In this document: piece after piece, positions 7,428 to 15,982 of the stretch
Layout of the letters: every line of letters starts with the position of its first letter
Position numbering within the stretch: the first letter of the stretch is position 1
Notes under the pieces: generated by a model
The model's database searches: none
The model's input: only the letters and a program-made list of their open reading frames with translations
Told to the model about the DNA's origin: nothing
NCBI GenBank assembly: GCA_002507565.1
Contig: MOXJ01000004.1
Coordinates: 1-64,000, forward strand
DNA length: 64,000 bases
Source of the DNA: Candidatus Reconcilbacillus cellulovorans
GTDB lineage: Bacteria; Bacillota; Bacilli; Paenibacillales; Reconciliibacillaceae
Direction: 5' to 3'
Translations under genes and position numbers: made by a program

Positions 7428-9806
7428 ATGAACAAGACGGCCGAAAAGTATTTGGAAGTACATTCGTGGAAAATCGTCGAAAACGGTTTTCACGCTGGGC
7501 GGGCGCTCGTGTCGGAGTCGCTGTTTTCTCTGGCCAACGAATTCATGGGCGTCCGCGGCTATTTCGAGGAAGGCACGTCCGGTCCGTCGCGCATCGGCAG
7601 CTTTTTTAACGGCGTGTTCGAGGAAGAAGAGCCCGTCTACCTCGTCCGTTATCCCGGCATCTCGTATACCGACCGGTTCATGGTCAACGCAGTCGACTGG
7701 CTGCATACGCGCATCCGTCTGGACGGGGAAACACTCGACTGCGCGAACGGCCGGATTTCCGGATTTCGCCGCGAACTCGATTTCCGGTCCGGCGTGTTGA
7801 CGCGCGAGCTCGTGTGGACGACGGCCGGGGGAAAACGGCTGAAAATCGTGTTCCGCCGTCTGCTCGGCATGAAGCGGCCGAACCGCGCCGCCCAGCGGAT
7901 CGCATTAGAGCCGCTCAATTTTTCAGGAACGATCGAGCTGGAATTCGGTCTTGATTTTTCCGTCCTTCATTACACGCGCGGACGGAATTACTGGTCGTGC
8001 GGCGAACCGTTGTTCACGGAAAGGGCAGCGGCGCTGGCGGGCCGGACGCGGCGGAGCGGCAAAAACGTGTTTTCCGCGTTTCGCCTCGTTGCGCCGGATG
8101 CGGAAGACGTGCGGCGCGTATCCCGCGACCGCTACGCCGGTATCCGCGTCCGGCTTCCGCTTGCTTCAGGCCGGCAAACGACGTGCGACCGGGAAGTTTT
8201 TCATCGGGTCGAAAAAAATCCGGACGTTTCCCTTGAGGCTGCGGCTGCGCGCGGGATGGAGGCGTTCGCCGCCGAGCCGGTCGTTTCGTTTGATGAACTC
8301 GAACGCGAGAACCGGGAATTTTGGGACGACGTTTGGAACCGTTACGACGTCGAGATCGACGGAGACGCGGACAACCAGCAGGGCATTCGCTACTGCATCT
8401 TTCAGCTGATCCAGACGTACCGCGGCCTTGATCCGGCGCACAACATCGGCGCCAAAGGGCTGACGGGAGAAGTGTACGGCGGTCATGCGTTCTGGGAGAC
8501 CGAGACGTATTGCCTGCCGTTTTATTTGCTGACGAACCCGGAAGCGGCCCGCAGCCTGCTCATGTTCCGCTATCGGACGCTGCCCGAGGCGAAACGGAAG
8601 GCAGCGTCCGTCGGCTGCAGGGGGGCGTTCTATCCGGTGGCGACGATCGACGGCACGGAGTCGTGCGGGCTGTGGCAGCACGCCAATCTGCAGCTTCAGG
8701 TCAGCTCCGGGGTGGCCTACGCGATCCGGCATTATGCCGGCGTGACGGGAGACGTCGAGTTTTTGCATCGCGAAGGCATGGAAATGCTGATTGAGATTTG
8801 CCGGTTTTTCGCAAGCCGCGGCCAATGGGGGCAACGGTCGGGAAAGTTCGGGTTTTACGGCGTCATGGGGCCCGACGAGTTCAAAATGATGGTCAATCAC
8901 AATTATTACCTGAATTTCACGGCAAAAAAGTGCTTGGAGTATACGCTGGCGACGGCGGAAGAAATGCGCCGGTCGTTTCCGGAAGCGTGGAACGATCTTG
9001 TCCGCAGGACGGGGTTGAACGACGCGGAACTCGCCGATTGGGCGAACATGGCGGCGAACATGCGGCTAGCGCGGGGAGACGACGGCTTGCTTCTCGAACA
9101 GCACGAAGGCTTTTTCGATCTGCCGCACTTGGACGTGCGGTCGATTCCACGCGATGAGTTTCCGCTGTACCATCATTGGCCGTATGACAAGATTTTCCGG
9201 TACGACATGATCAAACAGCCGGACGTGCTCATGTTGATGTTTTTGTACAGTCATTGTTTTTCCGAGGAGGAAAAGCGGGCGAACTACGCGTACTACGAGC
9301 CGAGATGCGCGCACGAGTCCTCGCTGTCGCCGGCGATTCACTCGATTTTGGCGGCCGAACTGGGAGACGAGGAGCGGGCGTGCCGATATTTCGAATTCGC
9401 CACGAGGCTCGATCTGGACGATTACAACCGGAATGCGGACCAGGGGCTGCATCTGACGTCGATGGCGGCGGCGTGGCTGAACATCGTCTACGGGTTCGGC
9501 GGCATGCGTTCGGACGGCGAGCTGCTTTCGTTCCGGCCGATGTTGCCCGGGCGTTGGAACGGATACCGTTTTCGGATCGTCTATCGCGGGGTGCCGCTCG
9601 AAGTCGCCGTCACGAAGCGGGAAGTGACGCTTCGCGCGCTCGAACCCGGCCGTGTGGACGTGTCGCTTTACGACCGGCGGTATGAAGTAACGGAGCAAGG
9701 CGTCGTCGTTCCGCTCCGCACGTCAGCTGCGGTATCGAGCCCGTCGGCGTCGGGTCTCACGGCGGCGGAGGTGACGGCGAATGCGCGAAGACTGGACGGT
9801 TGTTGA
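7428..9806 (+). CDS. Glycoside hydrolase family 65 phosphorylase (first of two)
   Basis: GH65 enzymes cleave alpha-glucosides with inorganic phosphate and inversion, giving beta-glucose 1-phosphate. This 792-aa cytoplasmic protein has the family order: N-terminal beta-sandwich, linker, (alpha/alpha)6 barrel, C-terminal beta-sheet. The general-acid Glu is in MGPDEF near residue 483. The GHAFWETETYCLPF block and the phosphate-binding HESSLS segment are present. The acceptor-side loop after GAFYPVATIDG resembles maltose-phosphorylase-type loops more than that of the next gene, but the acceptor sugar cannot be assigned. GGAGAGGGGG precedes the ATG. It overlaps the next GH65 gene by 26 bp. An intracellular location is implied by the absence of a signal peptide. 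Confidence 0.9.
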   Translation: MNKTAEKYLEVHSWKIVENGFHAGRALVSESLFSLANEFMGVRGYFEEGTSGPSRIGSFFNGVFEEEEPVYLVRYPGISYTDRFMVNAVDWLHTRIRLDGETLDCANGRISGFRRELDFRSGVLTRELVWTTAGGKRLKIVFRRLLGMKRPNRAAQRIALEPLNFSGTIELEFGLDFSVLHYTRGRNYWSCGEPLFTERAAALAGRTRRSGKNVFSAFRLVAPDAEDVRRVSRDRYAGIRVRLPLASGRQTTCDREVFHRVEKNPDVSLEAAAARGMEAFAAEPVVSFDELERENREFWDDVWNRYDVEIDGDADNQQGIRYCIFQLIQTYRGLDPAHNIGAKGLTGEVYGGHAFWETETYCLPFYLLTNPEAARSLLMFRYRTLPEAKRKAASVGCRGAFYPVATIDGTESCGLWQHANLQLQVSSGVAYAIRHYAGVTGDVEFLHREGMEMLIEICRFFASRGQWGQRSGKFGFYGVMGPDEFKMMVNHNYYLNFTAKKCLEYTLATAEEMRRSFPEAWNDLVRRTGLNDAELADWANMAANMRLARGDDGLLLEQHEGFFDLPHLDVRSIPRDEFPLYHHWPYDKIFRYDMIKQPDVLMLMFLYSHCFSEEEKRANYAYYEPRCAHESSLSPAIHSILAAELGDEERACRYFEFATRLDLDDYNRNADQGLHLTSMAAAWLNIVYGFGGMRSDGELLSFRPMLPGRWNGYRFRIVYRGVPLEVAVTKREVTLRALEPGRVDVSLYDRRYEVTEQGVVVPLRTSAAVSSPSASGLTAAEVTANARRLDGC

Positions 9807-12066
9807 ACACGGGTGCGATCCGGAGCAGGTCGCCCGGCGGGGCAATACGTTCCTGATCGGCAACGGGTATCTCGGATACCGGGGAACGCTCGAAGAATAC
9901 GGGAGTAAGCAGCTGGTCGGCTGCACGCTGGCCGGCCTTTACGACCGCGTCGGTGAAAAATGGCGGGAACCGGTGAACGCGCCGAACGGCCTGTTCTGCC
10001 GGGTCCTCTGCGAAGGGGAGCCGGTCGCGGTGTTCGCGCCGCGGACGGAAATCGCGTCGCATGAACAGGGGCTTTGTTTTCGATACGGAATTCATTTCCG
10101 GAACACCCGTTTCCGGCTGGCCGACGGAACCGGCGTCGTCGTGTCGGCCGAGCGGTTCGCCTGCCTGGAACCGGTCCACGTGCTGGCGATGAAGTTTTCG
10201 TTTTCGGTTTCGGACGTCCGGACGGTCGCCGTCGAGACGGGCATCGACCGCGACGTCTGGGACTTGAACGGGCCGCATCTGGGCGGTTTTCGACTCGTTG
10301 CGCGCGACCGCGTCCGGGTGCTCGAAGCATACACGCAGGAAGCCGGCATTCCGGTGGCGACGGCGGAAATCGTTCTCGATCCGGAGGGCGTTTTCCGCGA
10401 CGGCGGGACGAGCGAAGCCGGGCACCGGCTGTACGAAATCCGCGCGGAGCCGGACCGGACGTACACGTTGTACAAGTTCGTCGCGATTTATACGGGGAAA
10501 GACGTCGCCGATCCGGTTTCGGCGGCGGCCGACGCCTGCATGCGGAGCGCGGCGGCGGGATATGAGGCGATGTTGCGGAGGCACCGCGAGCTCTGGGACG
10601 CCCGGTGGGCCGTCTCGGACGTTTCGATCGCCGGCGATCCGGAAGCCGAGCGGGCGCTGCGGTACAGCATGTATCAGCTTTGGATCGCCGCACCGGAGCA
10701 CGCCGAAGCGCTTTCCATCCCGGCGAGGGCGTTGTCGGGTCAGGTGTATAAAGGCGCCGTTTTTTGGGATACCGAGATGTTCATGCTGCCGTTTTTCCTT
10801 CATACGCGGCCGGACATCGCGCGAAAACTCTTGCGGTATCGCATCCGGACGCTGGACGGCGCCAGGCGGAAAGCGGCGGAGTACGGCCGTCGCGGGGCGT
10901 TTTACGCCTGGGAAAGCCAGGATACCGGCGACGACGCGTGCACCCTGTTCAACGTGAACGACGTGTTGACCGGGCGCCCGATCCGGACGTATTTCCGGGA
11001 CAAGCAAATTCATATCAGCGGCGCCGTCGTGTACGGGTTCCTGCAGTACGCGCGGGCGACCGGGGACGACAGTCTTTGGCTCGAAGGCGGCGCCGAGGCG
11101 GTCTTGGAATGCGCGCGGTTTTATCTGTCGTGGGCGTATTACAAGCCGGACAAAGACCGCTACGAATGGCTCGACGTCACCGGGCCGGACGAATACCACG
11201 AGCGCGTGCACAACAACGCCTACACGAACGCGATGGTCCGGTTTACGCTGCACACCGCGTGCGAATTGGCGGACCGCCTACGGAAGCGGTATCCGGCGTT
11301 TTGGCGCGAACTGGTCGACCGGCTCGGGTTTCGCCGCGACCTGGCCGACATTCGCCGGATGCTGAAACGGGTTTACGTGCCGCAACCGGACGACCGCACG
11401 CGGCTCATCGAGCAGTTCGACGGCTATTTCGGCCTGCGCGACGCGACGCCCGACGAGCTGAAAGCCGAGATGCTTCATCCGCACGAGTACCTGGGCGGGG
11501 GAAACGGCCTGGCCGCGCATACCCAGGTCGTGAAACAGGCGGACGTGATCGCGCTTTTAGCGCTGTTCGAGGACGACTATCCGGTCGAGGCGAGGCGGGC
11601 GAACTGGGACTATTACGAGCCGCGCACCGAGCACGGTTCAAGCCTCAGCGCGCCGCTTTACGCGCTCGTCGCCGCCGGGATCGGCGAGAAACGGAAAGCG
11701 TACGAATATTTCATGCGCGCCGCGACGATCGACCTGACCGGCGCGGCGAAGACGCACGTCGGCGACCTGTATATCGGCGGGACGCATCCGGCCGCAAACG
11801 GCGGGGCGTGGATGGCGGCGGTACACGGGTTTTGCGGCGTGCGCGTCGGCGACGACTCCGTACGGGTCGCCCCGGCGTTGCCGGACGGCTGGGAAGCGGT
11901 GGAATTGCCGCTGGCGGCAAAAGGAGGACGGTTCGCCCTGCGTCTGACGGAAGGTGCCGTCCGCGTCCGCGCGGACGACGCGAACCGCGGTTCCGTCCCG
12001 TTCGTCGTCGGCGGAAAAACTTATGTCTTGAGACCGGGGGAAACGATCGATGTCCGTCTTGCGTGA
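9781..12066 (+). CDS. Glycoside hydrolase family 65 phosphorylase (second of two)
   Basis: A second GH65 enzyme (761 aa), clearly different from the first. The catalytic Glu lies in VTGPDEY near residue 470, and the phosphate site reads HGSSLS where its neighbour has HESSLS. The loop after GAFYAWESQDTGDDACT is of the kojibiose/nigerose-phosphorylase style, so a 1,2- or 1,3-linked glucobiose is a reasonable guess but unproven. GGAGGTG precedes ATG 9781 inside the end of the previous gene, and the stop overlaps pgmB by 17 bp, so all three enzymes are translationally coupled. Two specificities in tandem suggest that a mixture of disaccharides, or different chain lengths, is processed. Confidence 0.9.
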   Translation: MREDWTVVEHGCDPEQVARRGNTFLIGNGYLGYRGTLEEYGSKQLVGCTLAGLYDRVGEKWREPVNAPNGLFCRVLCEGEPVAVFAPRTEIASHEQGLCFRYGIHFRNTRFRLADGTGVVVSAERFACLEPVHVLAMKFSFSVSDVRTVAVETGIDRDVWDLNGPHLGGFRLVARDRVRVLEAYTQEAGIPVATAEIVLDPEGVFRDGGTSEAGHRLYEIRAEPDRTYTLYKFVAIYTGKDVADPVSAAADACMRSAAAGYEAMLRRHRELWDARWAVSDVSIAGDPEAERALRYSMYQLWIAAPEHAEALSIPARALSGQVYKGAVFWDTEMFMLPFFLHTRPDIARKLLRYRIRTLDGARRKAAEYGRRGAFYAWESQDTGDDACTLFNVNDVLTGRPIRTYFRDKQIHISGAVVYGFLQYARATGDDSLWLEGGAEAVLECARFYLSWAYYKPDKDRYEWLDVTGPDEYHERVHNNAYTNAMVRFTLHTACELADRLRKRYPAFWRELVDRLGFRRDLADIRRMLKRVYVPQPDDRTRLIEQFDGYFGLRDATPDELKAEMLHPHEYLGGGNGLAAHTQVVKQADVIALLALFEDDYPVEARRANWDYYEPRTEHGSSLSAPLYALVAAGIGEKRKAYEYFMRAATIDLTGAAKTHVGDLYIGGTHPAANGGAWMAAVHGFCGVRVGDDSVRVAPALPDGWEAVELPLAAKGGRFALRLTEGAVRVRADDANRGSVPFVVGGKTYVLRPGETIDVRLA

Positions 12067-12085
12067 GATGTCTGTCTTGCGTGAA
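12050..12085 (+). repeat. 18-bp tandem duplication at the GH65/pgmB junction
   Basis: ATGTCCGTCTTGCGTGAG (12050-12067) is followed directly by ATGTCTGTCTTGCGTGAA (12068-12085), 16 of 18 identical. It duplicates the pgmB start, so the protein begins MSVLREMSVLRE, and the first copy carries the GH65 stop codon. Confidence 0.9.
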
Positions 12086-12733
12086 TTGATACGCGGCGTC
12101 GAAGGGGTCGTTTTCGATCTCGACGGCGTCATTACGGACACGGCGAAATATCATTATCAGGCTTGGAAAAGATTAGCAAATCATCTCGGTTTCGATCTGA
12201 CGGAAGAGCAAAACGAGCAGCTGAAAGGCATCAGCCGGGAAGCGTCTTTGGAGCGACTGCTGGCGATCGGCGGCATTCGCGCGGACGACGGGCAAAAAGC
12301 GGAATATATGCGTCTGAAAAACGAATGGTATGTCGCCTTGCTCTCCGGTATGACGCCCGGGGATCTTCTCCCCGGGGTGATCGACTGGATAACCGGCTTC
12401 AAAAGTCGAGGCGTCGGCGTCGCTCTGGCGTCCGCCAGCCGGAACGCGCGGATCGTCCTCGACCGGCTCGGCGTCGCCGATCTGTTCGACGCCGTCGTCG
12501 ACGGCAATGCCGGTGTGGCGCCGAAACCGGCGCCGGATTTGTTTTTGTTGGCCGCCCGAAAACTCGGCGTCCGGCCGCAAGCGTGTATCGTGTTCGAGGA
12601 CGCCGCAGCCGGCGTTCAAGCGGCGCGGGCCGCCGGCATGAAGGTCGTCGGCGTCGGACGGCCGGACGTTTTGGCCGGAGCCGATGCGGTGATCGCCGGG
12701 TTCGTTTGCGCCCCTCCTTTTTCTCCCGTATAA
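12050..12733 (+). CDS. pgmB: Beta-phosphoglucomutase
   Basis: Converts beta-glucose 1-phosphate, the GH65 product, to glucose 6-phosphate. This 227-aa HAD-superfamily protein has the nucleophile motif DLDGVITDT near residue 21, the cap sequence KGISREASLERLL typical of beta-PGM, the motif II region ALASASRN and the KPAPDLF and VFEDAAAG motifs. GGGGGAAACGATCG precedes the first ATG; a second in-frame ATG at 12068 arises from a tandem duplication and has no ribosome site of its own. The end of the gene carries a consensus promoter -10 that reads into the next operon. The assignment is strongly supported by its position after two GH65 genes. Confidence 0.95.
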   Translation: MSVLREMSVLRELIRGVEGVVFDLDGVITDTAKYHYQAWKRLANHLGFDLTEEQNEQLKGISREASLERLLAIGGIRADDGQKAEYMRLKNEWYVALLSGMTPGDLLPGVIDWITGFKSRGVGVALASASRNARIVLDRLGVADLFDAVVDGNAGVAPKPAPDLFLLAARKLGVRPQACIVFEDAAAGVQAARAAGMKVVGVGRPDVLAGADAVIAGFVCAPPFSPV

Positions 12734-12734
12734 T
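12706..12734 (+). promoter_or_regulatory. Sigma-A promoter reading toward typA
   Basis: TTGCGC (12706-12711), 17 bp, perfect TATAAT (12729-12734). The -10 contains the pgmB stop codon. Transcription should start near 12741, only about 20 bp before an intrinsic terminator. No promoter fits in the 23 bp between that terminator and typA. Confidence 0.7.
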
Positions 12735-12761
12735 CGAAAAGAAGAAGCGTTGAAAGACGTC

Positions 12762-12791
12762 GGCGTCGGTTTTCTCCGACGCCTGTTTTTT
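12762..12791 (+). terminator. Intrinsic terminator in front of typA
   Basis: GGCGTCGG (12762-12769) pairs perfectly with CCGACGCC (12776-12783), loop TTTTCT, then TGTTTTTT. It ends the sugar operon and, because the typA promoter lies upstream of it, may also act as an attenuator. Confidence 0.85.
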
Positions 12792-12814
12792 GACCGGGAG
12801 GAACGGCAAGCGGG

Positions 12815-14692
12815 ATGTTTCCGAGAGAGCGGATTCGCAACATCGCCATCATCGCCCACGTCGATCACGGCAAAACGACGCTCGTCGATCAGCTGTTGCG
12901 TCAGTCGGGGACGTTCCGCGACAACGAGGCGGTCGTCGAACGCGTCCTCGATTCCCACGATCTCGAGCGCGAGCGCGGCATCACGATTTTGGCCAAAAAC
13001 ACGGCCGTCCGCTACGGCGATTACCTGATCAACATCGTCGACACGCCGGGGCATGCCGATTTCGGCGGGGAAGTCGAGCGCATTCTGAAAATGGTCGACG
13101 GCGCCTTGCTCGTCGTCGACGCCGCCGAAGGCTGCATGCCGCAGACAAAGTTCGTGCTGCGTAAGGCGCTGGAGCAGGGGCTTGCGCCGGTCGTCGCGCT
13201 GAACAAGATCGACCGGCCGAACGCGCGTCCCGCCGCCGTCGCGGACGAGGTGCTGGAGCTGTTTCTCGATCTCGGCGCGGACGATGCACAGCTCGATTTT
13301 CCGATTTTGTACGTGTCGGCGCTTCACGGCACGGCGACGGACGATCTTGCTGCACCGGGCCGCGACATGAAGCCGCTGTTCGATGCGATCGTCCGTCATG
13401 TGCCGCCGCCCCGTCTCGACGCGGACGGGCCGCTTCAGCTGCAGGTGACGCTGACGGACTACGACGCGTATCTCGGCCGGATCGCGATCGGGCGCATCCA
13501 GCGCGGCGGCATCCGCCAAGGTCAGCTGGTCGCGGTCGTCGGCCGCGACGGAGCGGTCCGGCAGGCGCGCGTCGAGCGGCTGTTCGGTTTTCTCGGCTTA
13601 AAACGGACGGAGATCGAGGCGGCCGCCGCAGGAGATATCGTCGCGATCGCGGGTATTCGCGAACTGGCCGTCGGGGAGACGGTCGCCGATCCAGACGCGC
13701 CCGAGCCGCTTCCGCCGCTAAACATCGAGGAACCGACCGTGCGGATGACGTTCCGCGTCAACGACAGTCCCTTCGCCGGCCGCGAAGGGCGGTGGTTGAC
13801 GTCGCGGCATTTGCGCGAGCGGCTGCTGCGCGCGATGGAGTCCGACGCGGCGCTGCGGGTGGAAGAAACGGACCAGCCGGATGAATTTCTGGTTTCCGGC
13901 CGCGGCGAACTGCATTTGGCCGTTCTGATCGAGACGATGCGGCGGGAAGGTTACGAATTGCAGGTGTCGAAGCCGGAGGTGATCGTCCGCGACGTCGACG
14001 GCGTGCCGATGGAGCCGGTCGAGCGGCTGCTTTTGGACGTGCCGGAAGATGCGGTCGGCGCCGTCGTCGAGGCGCTCGGGCCGCGCAAAGCGGAGATGGT
14101 GAACATGACGCCGCTGGAACCGGGAACGGTCCGGCTGGAATACCGCATCCCGTCGCGCGGGCTGATCGGCTTCCGCACGGCGTTTTTGACGCTGACGCGC
14201 GGCTACGGCGTCATGAATCATGCGTTCGAGGGGTATGCGCCCTACACGGGCGGACAGATCGGCCGGCGCCAGGGCGTGTTGATCGCCAGCGAGACGGGCA
14301 CGGCGACGGCGTACGGCATCCAGTCCGTGGAAGACCGCGGCGTTTTGTTCATCGAGCCGGGCGCCGAAGTGTACGAGGGGATGATCGTCGGTGAGCACAA
14401 CCGCGACAACGACATCGTCGTCAACGTCTGCAAGGAAAAACATCTGACGAACATCCGCAGCTCGACGAAAGAAGAGCTGGTGCGGCTGAAGGCGCCGCGG
14501 CTTCTCGCGCTCGAACAGGCGCTCGAATATATGAACGACGACGAACTTTGCGAAGTGACGCCGACGTCCGTCCGCCTGCGCAAAAAAATCCTGAAAAAAA
14601 GTGAACGGGAAAAATGGGAAAAAATGCAGCGCGCCGCCGAGCTCGCCCGAGCGGCCGCCGGCGCCGCGCAAAAGGAGGGGCGTGAGCCGTGA
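12815..14692 (+). CDS. typA: Ribosome-associated GTPase TypA/BipA
   Basis: A translational GTPase (625 aa) of the EF-G/LepA family that binds ribosomes and supports growth under stress and at low temperature. The G domain starts with [15 protein letters not shown] (P-loop near residue 15). It also has the switch region [10 protein letters not shown], the G3 motif VDTPGHADF and the G4 motif NKID. Domain II, EF-G-like domains III and V and the BipA-specific C-terminal domain follow at normal length. GGGAGG precedes the ATG. It heads an operon with a ylaH-like gene (GTGA overlap), as in Bacillus ylaG-ylaH. Confidence 0.97.
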   Translation: MFPRERIRNIAIIAHVDHGKTTLVDQLLRQSGTFRDNEAVVERVLDSHDLERERGITILAKNTAVRYGDYLINIVDTPGHADFGGEVERILKMVDGALLVVDAAEGCMPQTKFVLRKALEQGLAPVVALNKIDRPNARPAAVADEVLELFLDLGADDAQLDFPILYVSALHGTATDDLAAPGRDMKPLFDAIVRHVPPPRLDADGPLQLQVTLTDYDAYLGRIAIGRIQRGGIRQGQLVAVVGRDGAVRQARVERLFGFLGLKRTEIEAAAAGDIVAIAGIRELAVGETVADPDAPEPLPPLNIEEPTVRMTFRVNDSPFAGREGRWLTSRHLRERLLRAMESDAALRVEETDQPDEFLVSGRGELHLAVLIETMRREGYELQVSKPEVIVRDVDGVPMEPVERLLLDVPEDAVGAVVEALGPRKAEMVNMTPLEPGTVRLEYRIPSRGLIGFRTAFLTLTRGYGVMNHAFEGYAPYTGGQIGRRQGVLIASETGTATAYGIQSVEDRGVLFIEPGAEVYEGMIVGEHNRDNDIVVNVCKEKHLTNIRSSTKEELVRLKAPRLLALEQALEYMNDDELCEVTPTSVRLRKKILKKSEREKWEKMQRAAELARAAAGAAQKEGREP

Positions 14693-15051
14693 ACGCCTGG
14701 CTGGCGGACCATCCCGTCGTCGCGTGGCTGATCATTTTTGCGCTGTCCTCGTTCGTGTACGCGCGCGTGTTTCGCGTTCGCAGGCTGCCCGTCTTGAAAG
14801 AGGCGCTCGTTTATGCGTTGATCGCGCTCGGGTCGCTGTTGCTTTTGTTTTTCCAGGTTGAGGTCGGCCTGCCGATCGTGCCGAGCCTGCTGGTCGCCGT
14901 CGGGATGATGGCTGTGTTCGGCGTCCGGCGGTGGGCGGAACGCCGGTTCGGGCGCCGCGCCCGCGATGCCGTGCCGGACGATGCCGCGCCGGACGGCCAG
15001 ATGTCGGGCGATCGAGCGCCGGATAGCCCTGCCGGGGAGGGACGTCGATGA
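14689..15051 (+). CDS. YlaH-like membrane protein
   Basis: A small membrane protein (120 aa) of unknown function that resembles Bacillus YlaH in position and topology. Two hydrophobic segments ([19 protein letters not shown] and [19 protein letters not shown]), then a third shorter one, precede a charged tail ending near residue 120. The GTG start overlaps the typA stop (GTGA) behind AAAGGAGGGG, so translation is coupled to typA. The tail from about residue 85 is rich in Arg, Asp and Pro and looks unstructured. Confidence 0.8.
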   Translation: MNAWLADHPVVAWLIIFALSSFVYARVFRVRRLPVLKEALVYALIALGSLLLLFFQVEVGLPIVPSLLVAVGMMAVFGVRRWAERRFGRRARDAVPDDAAPDGQMSGDRAPDSPAGEGRR

Positions 15052-15389
15052 AGTGGGACGACGCGCTGTGGGGGTGGGTGCAGTCCCGCATTGTGCTCGC
15101 GCGGCGGCCGGACGACGCGGCGGCGGAAGGAACGCTTGCGTTTTTCGAATCGGTGCTTCGCGAGCGATTCGGCGTTGCGGAGATGTCGTTCGTCGAGACT
15201 TCCGACGGGTACGAAACCGTCTGTCGGTTTGCCGACGGTTCCATACAGAGCGAACGGTTCGACCGACAGCGGGCGGAACGGCTTCTTTCCGATATCGAGG
15301 CGACGTCGGCGTTTTCGCGGCCGTTCGACGAAGCGTGCGGTGGATTCGGCGATCCCGACGACGGTGACGGGGACGGAAGTCATGTTTGA
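15048..15389 (+). CDS. Hypothetical protein
   Basis: This 113-aa acidic protein has no family I recognise. It starts at an ATG that overlaps the previous stop (ATGA) behind GGGAGGG, so it is a genuine operon member. It has no signal peptide or membrane segment. The middle part (FFESVLRERFGVAEMSFVE, YETVCRFADG) could form a small alpha/beta domain, and the C-terminus is a Gly/Asp-rich tail. It occupies roughly the slot of ylaI or ylaJ in Bacillus but is not obviously related to either. Confidence 0.75.
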   Translation: MKWDDALWGWVQSRIVLARRPDDAAAEGTLAFFESVLRERFGVAEMSFVETSDGYETVCRFADGSIQSERFDRQRAERLLSDIEATSAFSRPFDEACGGFGDPDDGDGDGSHV

Positions 15390-15424
15390 GCGGCACGGCC
15401 GATAAGATAAAATCGGGGAAAATG

Positions 15425-15433
15425 TGATATAAT
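15425..15433 (+). promoter_or_regulatory. Extended -10 promoter for the ylaL-like gene
   Basis: TG-A-TATAAT (15425-15433), an extended -10 with a perfect hexamer, 62 bp before the start at 15495. No good -35 is present, as is typical of extended -10 promoters. It lies 36 bp past the previous stop codon. Confidence 0.65.
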
Positions 15434-15494
15434 CGAAAAACAAACCGCAACGCGGACCGATGACCCGTTAGCGCGGGACGAGGAGGTTTCGCCG

Positions 15495-15947
15495 ATGACG
15501 GAAACGGCCCAAACGCTATCGGAAGCTCTCGTGCGCAGTTTGCGCAAAGAGCGGCTCGTGCTTTTATCCACGATCGACTGCGAAAGCGGTTCTCCGACGA
15601 TCAGCGCCATTTCGTGGGTATACGCGCCGGACGACCGAACGGTCCGGTTCGCCATCGATGCGCGGTCGCGACTTGTGCGCAATCTCCAGAATCGTCCGGA
15701 AGCGACGGTCGCCGTGTTTGCCGAAGGTTCCCTTTATGCCGTTTACGGGAAAGCTCGGTTGGTTTCCGAATCGCTGGCCGGCGTTCCTTTCAGGCTTGCG
15801 TGTTTCGACGTCGCCGTCGAGGCGGTGCGCGACGCGATGTTTTACGGCGCCCGCATTTCCGTCGAGCCGGAGTTCGAAAAGACGTACGACCGGCGCGCGG
15901 CGGAAAAGCTGGACAACCAGGTGTTCGAAGCGATGCGCAACGTCTAG
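15495..15947 (+). CDS. Pyridoxamine 5'-phosphate oxidase-family flavin-binding protein (YlaL-like)
   Basis: A 150-aa cytoplasmic protein with the split-barrel flavin-binding fold: LSTIDCESGSPTISAISWVYAP, VRFAIDARSRLVRNLQNRPEATVAVF and YAVYGKARLV. It corresponds in position and size to Bacillus YlaL, just before the phoH-like ylaK homologue. It probably binds FMN or a related cofactor; the reaction is not known. AGGAGG precedes the ATG by 8 bases. The family is clear and the function is not. Confidence 0.85.
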   Translation: MTETAQTLSEALVRSLRKERLVLLSTIDCESGSPTISAISWVYAPDDRTVRFAIDARSRLVRNLQNRPEATVAVFAEGSLYAVYGKARLVSESLAGVPFRLACFDVAVEAVRDAMFYGARISVEPEFEKTYDRRAAEKLDNQVFEAMRNV

Positions 15948-15982
15948 CTTCCGCCTATCGGACGGCGACGGGAGGGCCGCGG

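Noticed and set aside
5886-7706. 606-codon open frame antisense to the sugar-binding protein and first GH65 gene
   Set aside because: A composition artefact. The plus strand encodes an unmistakable lipoprotein and GH65 enzyme here.
12750-13028. Possible leader peptide starting at a TTG before typA
   Set aside because: It has no ribosome site, runs far into typA in another frame and shows no run of regulatory codons. The terminator alone explains the leader.
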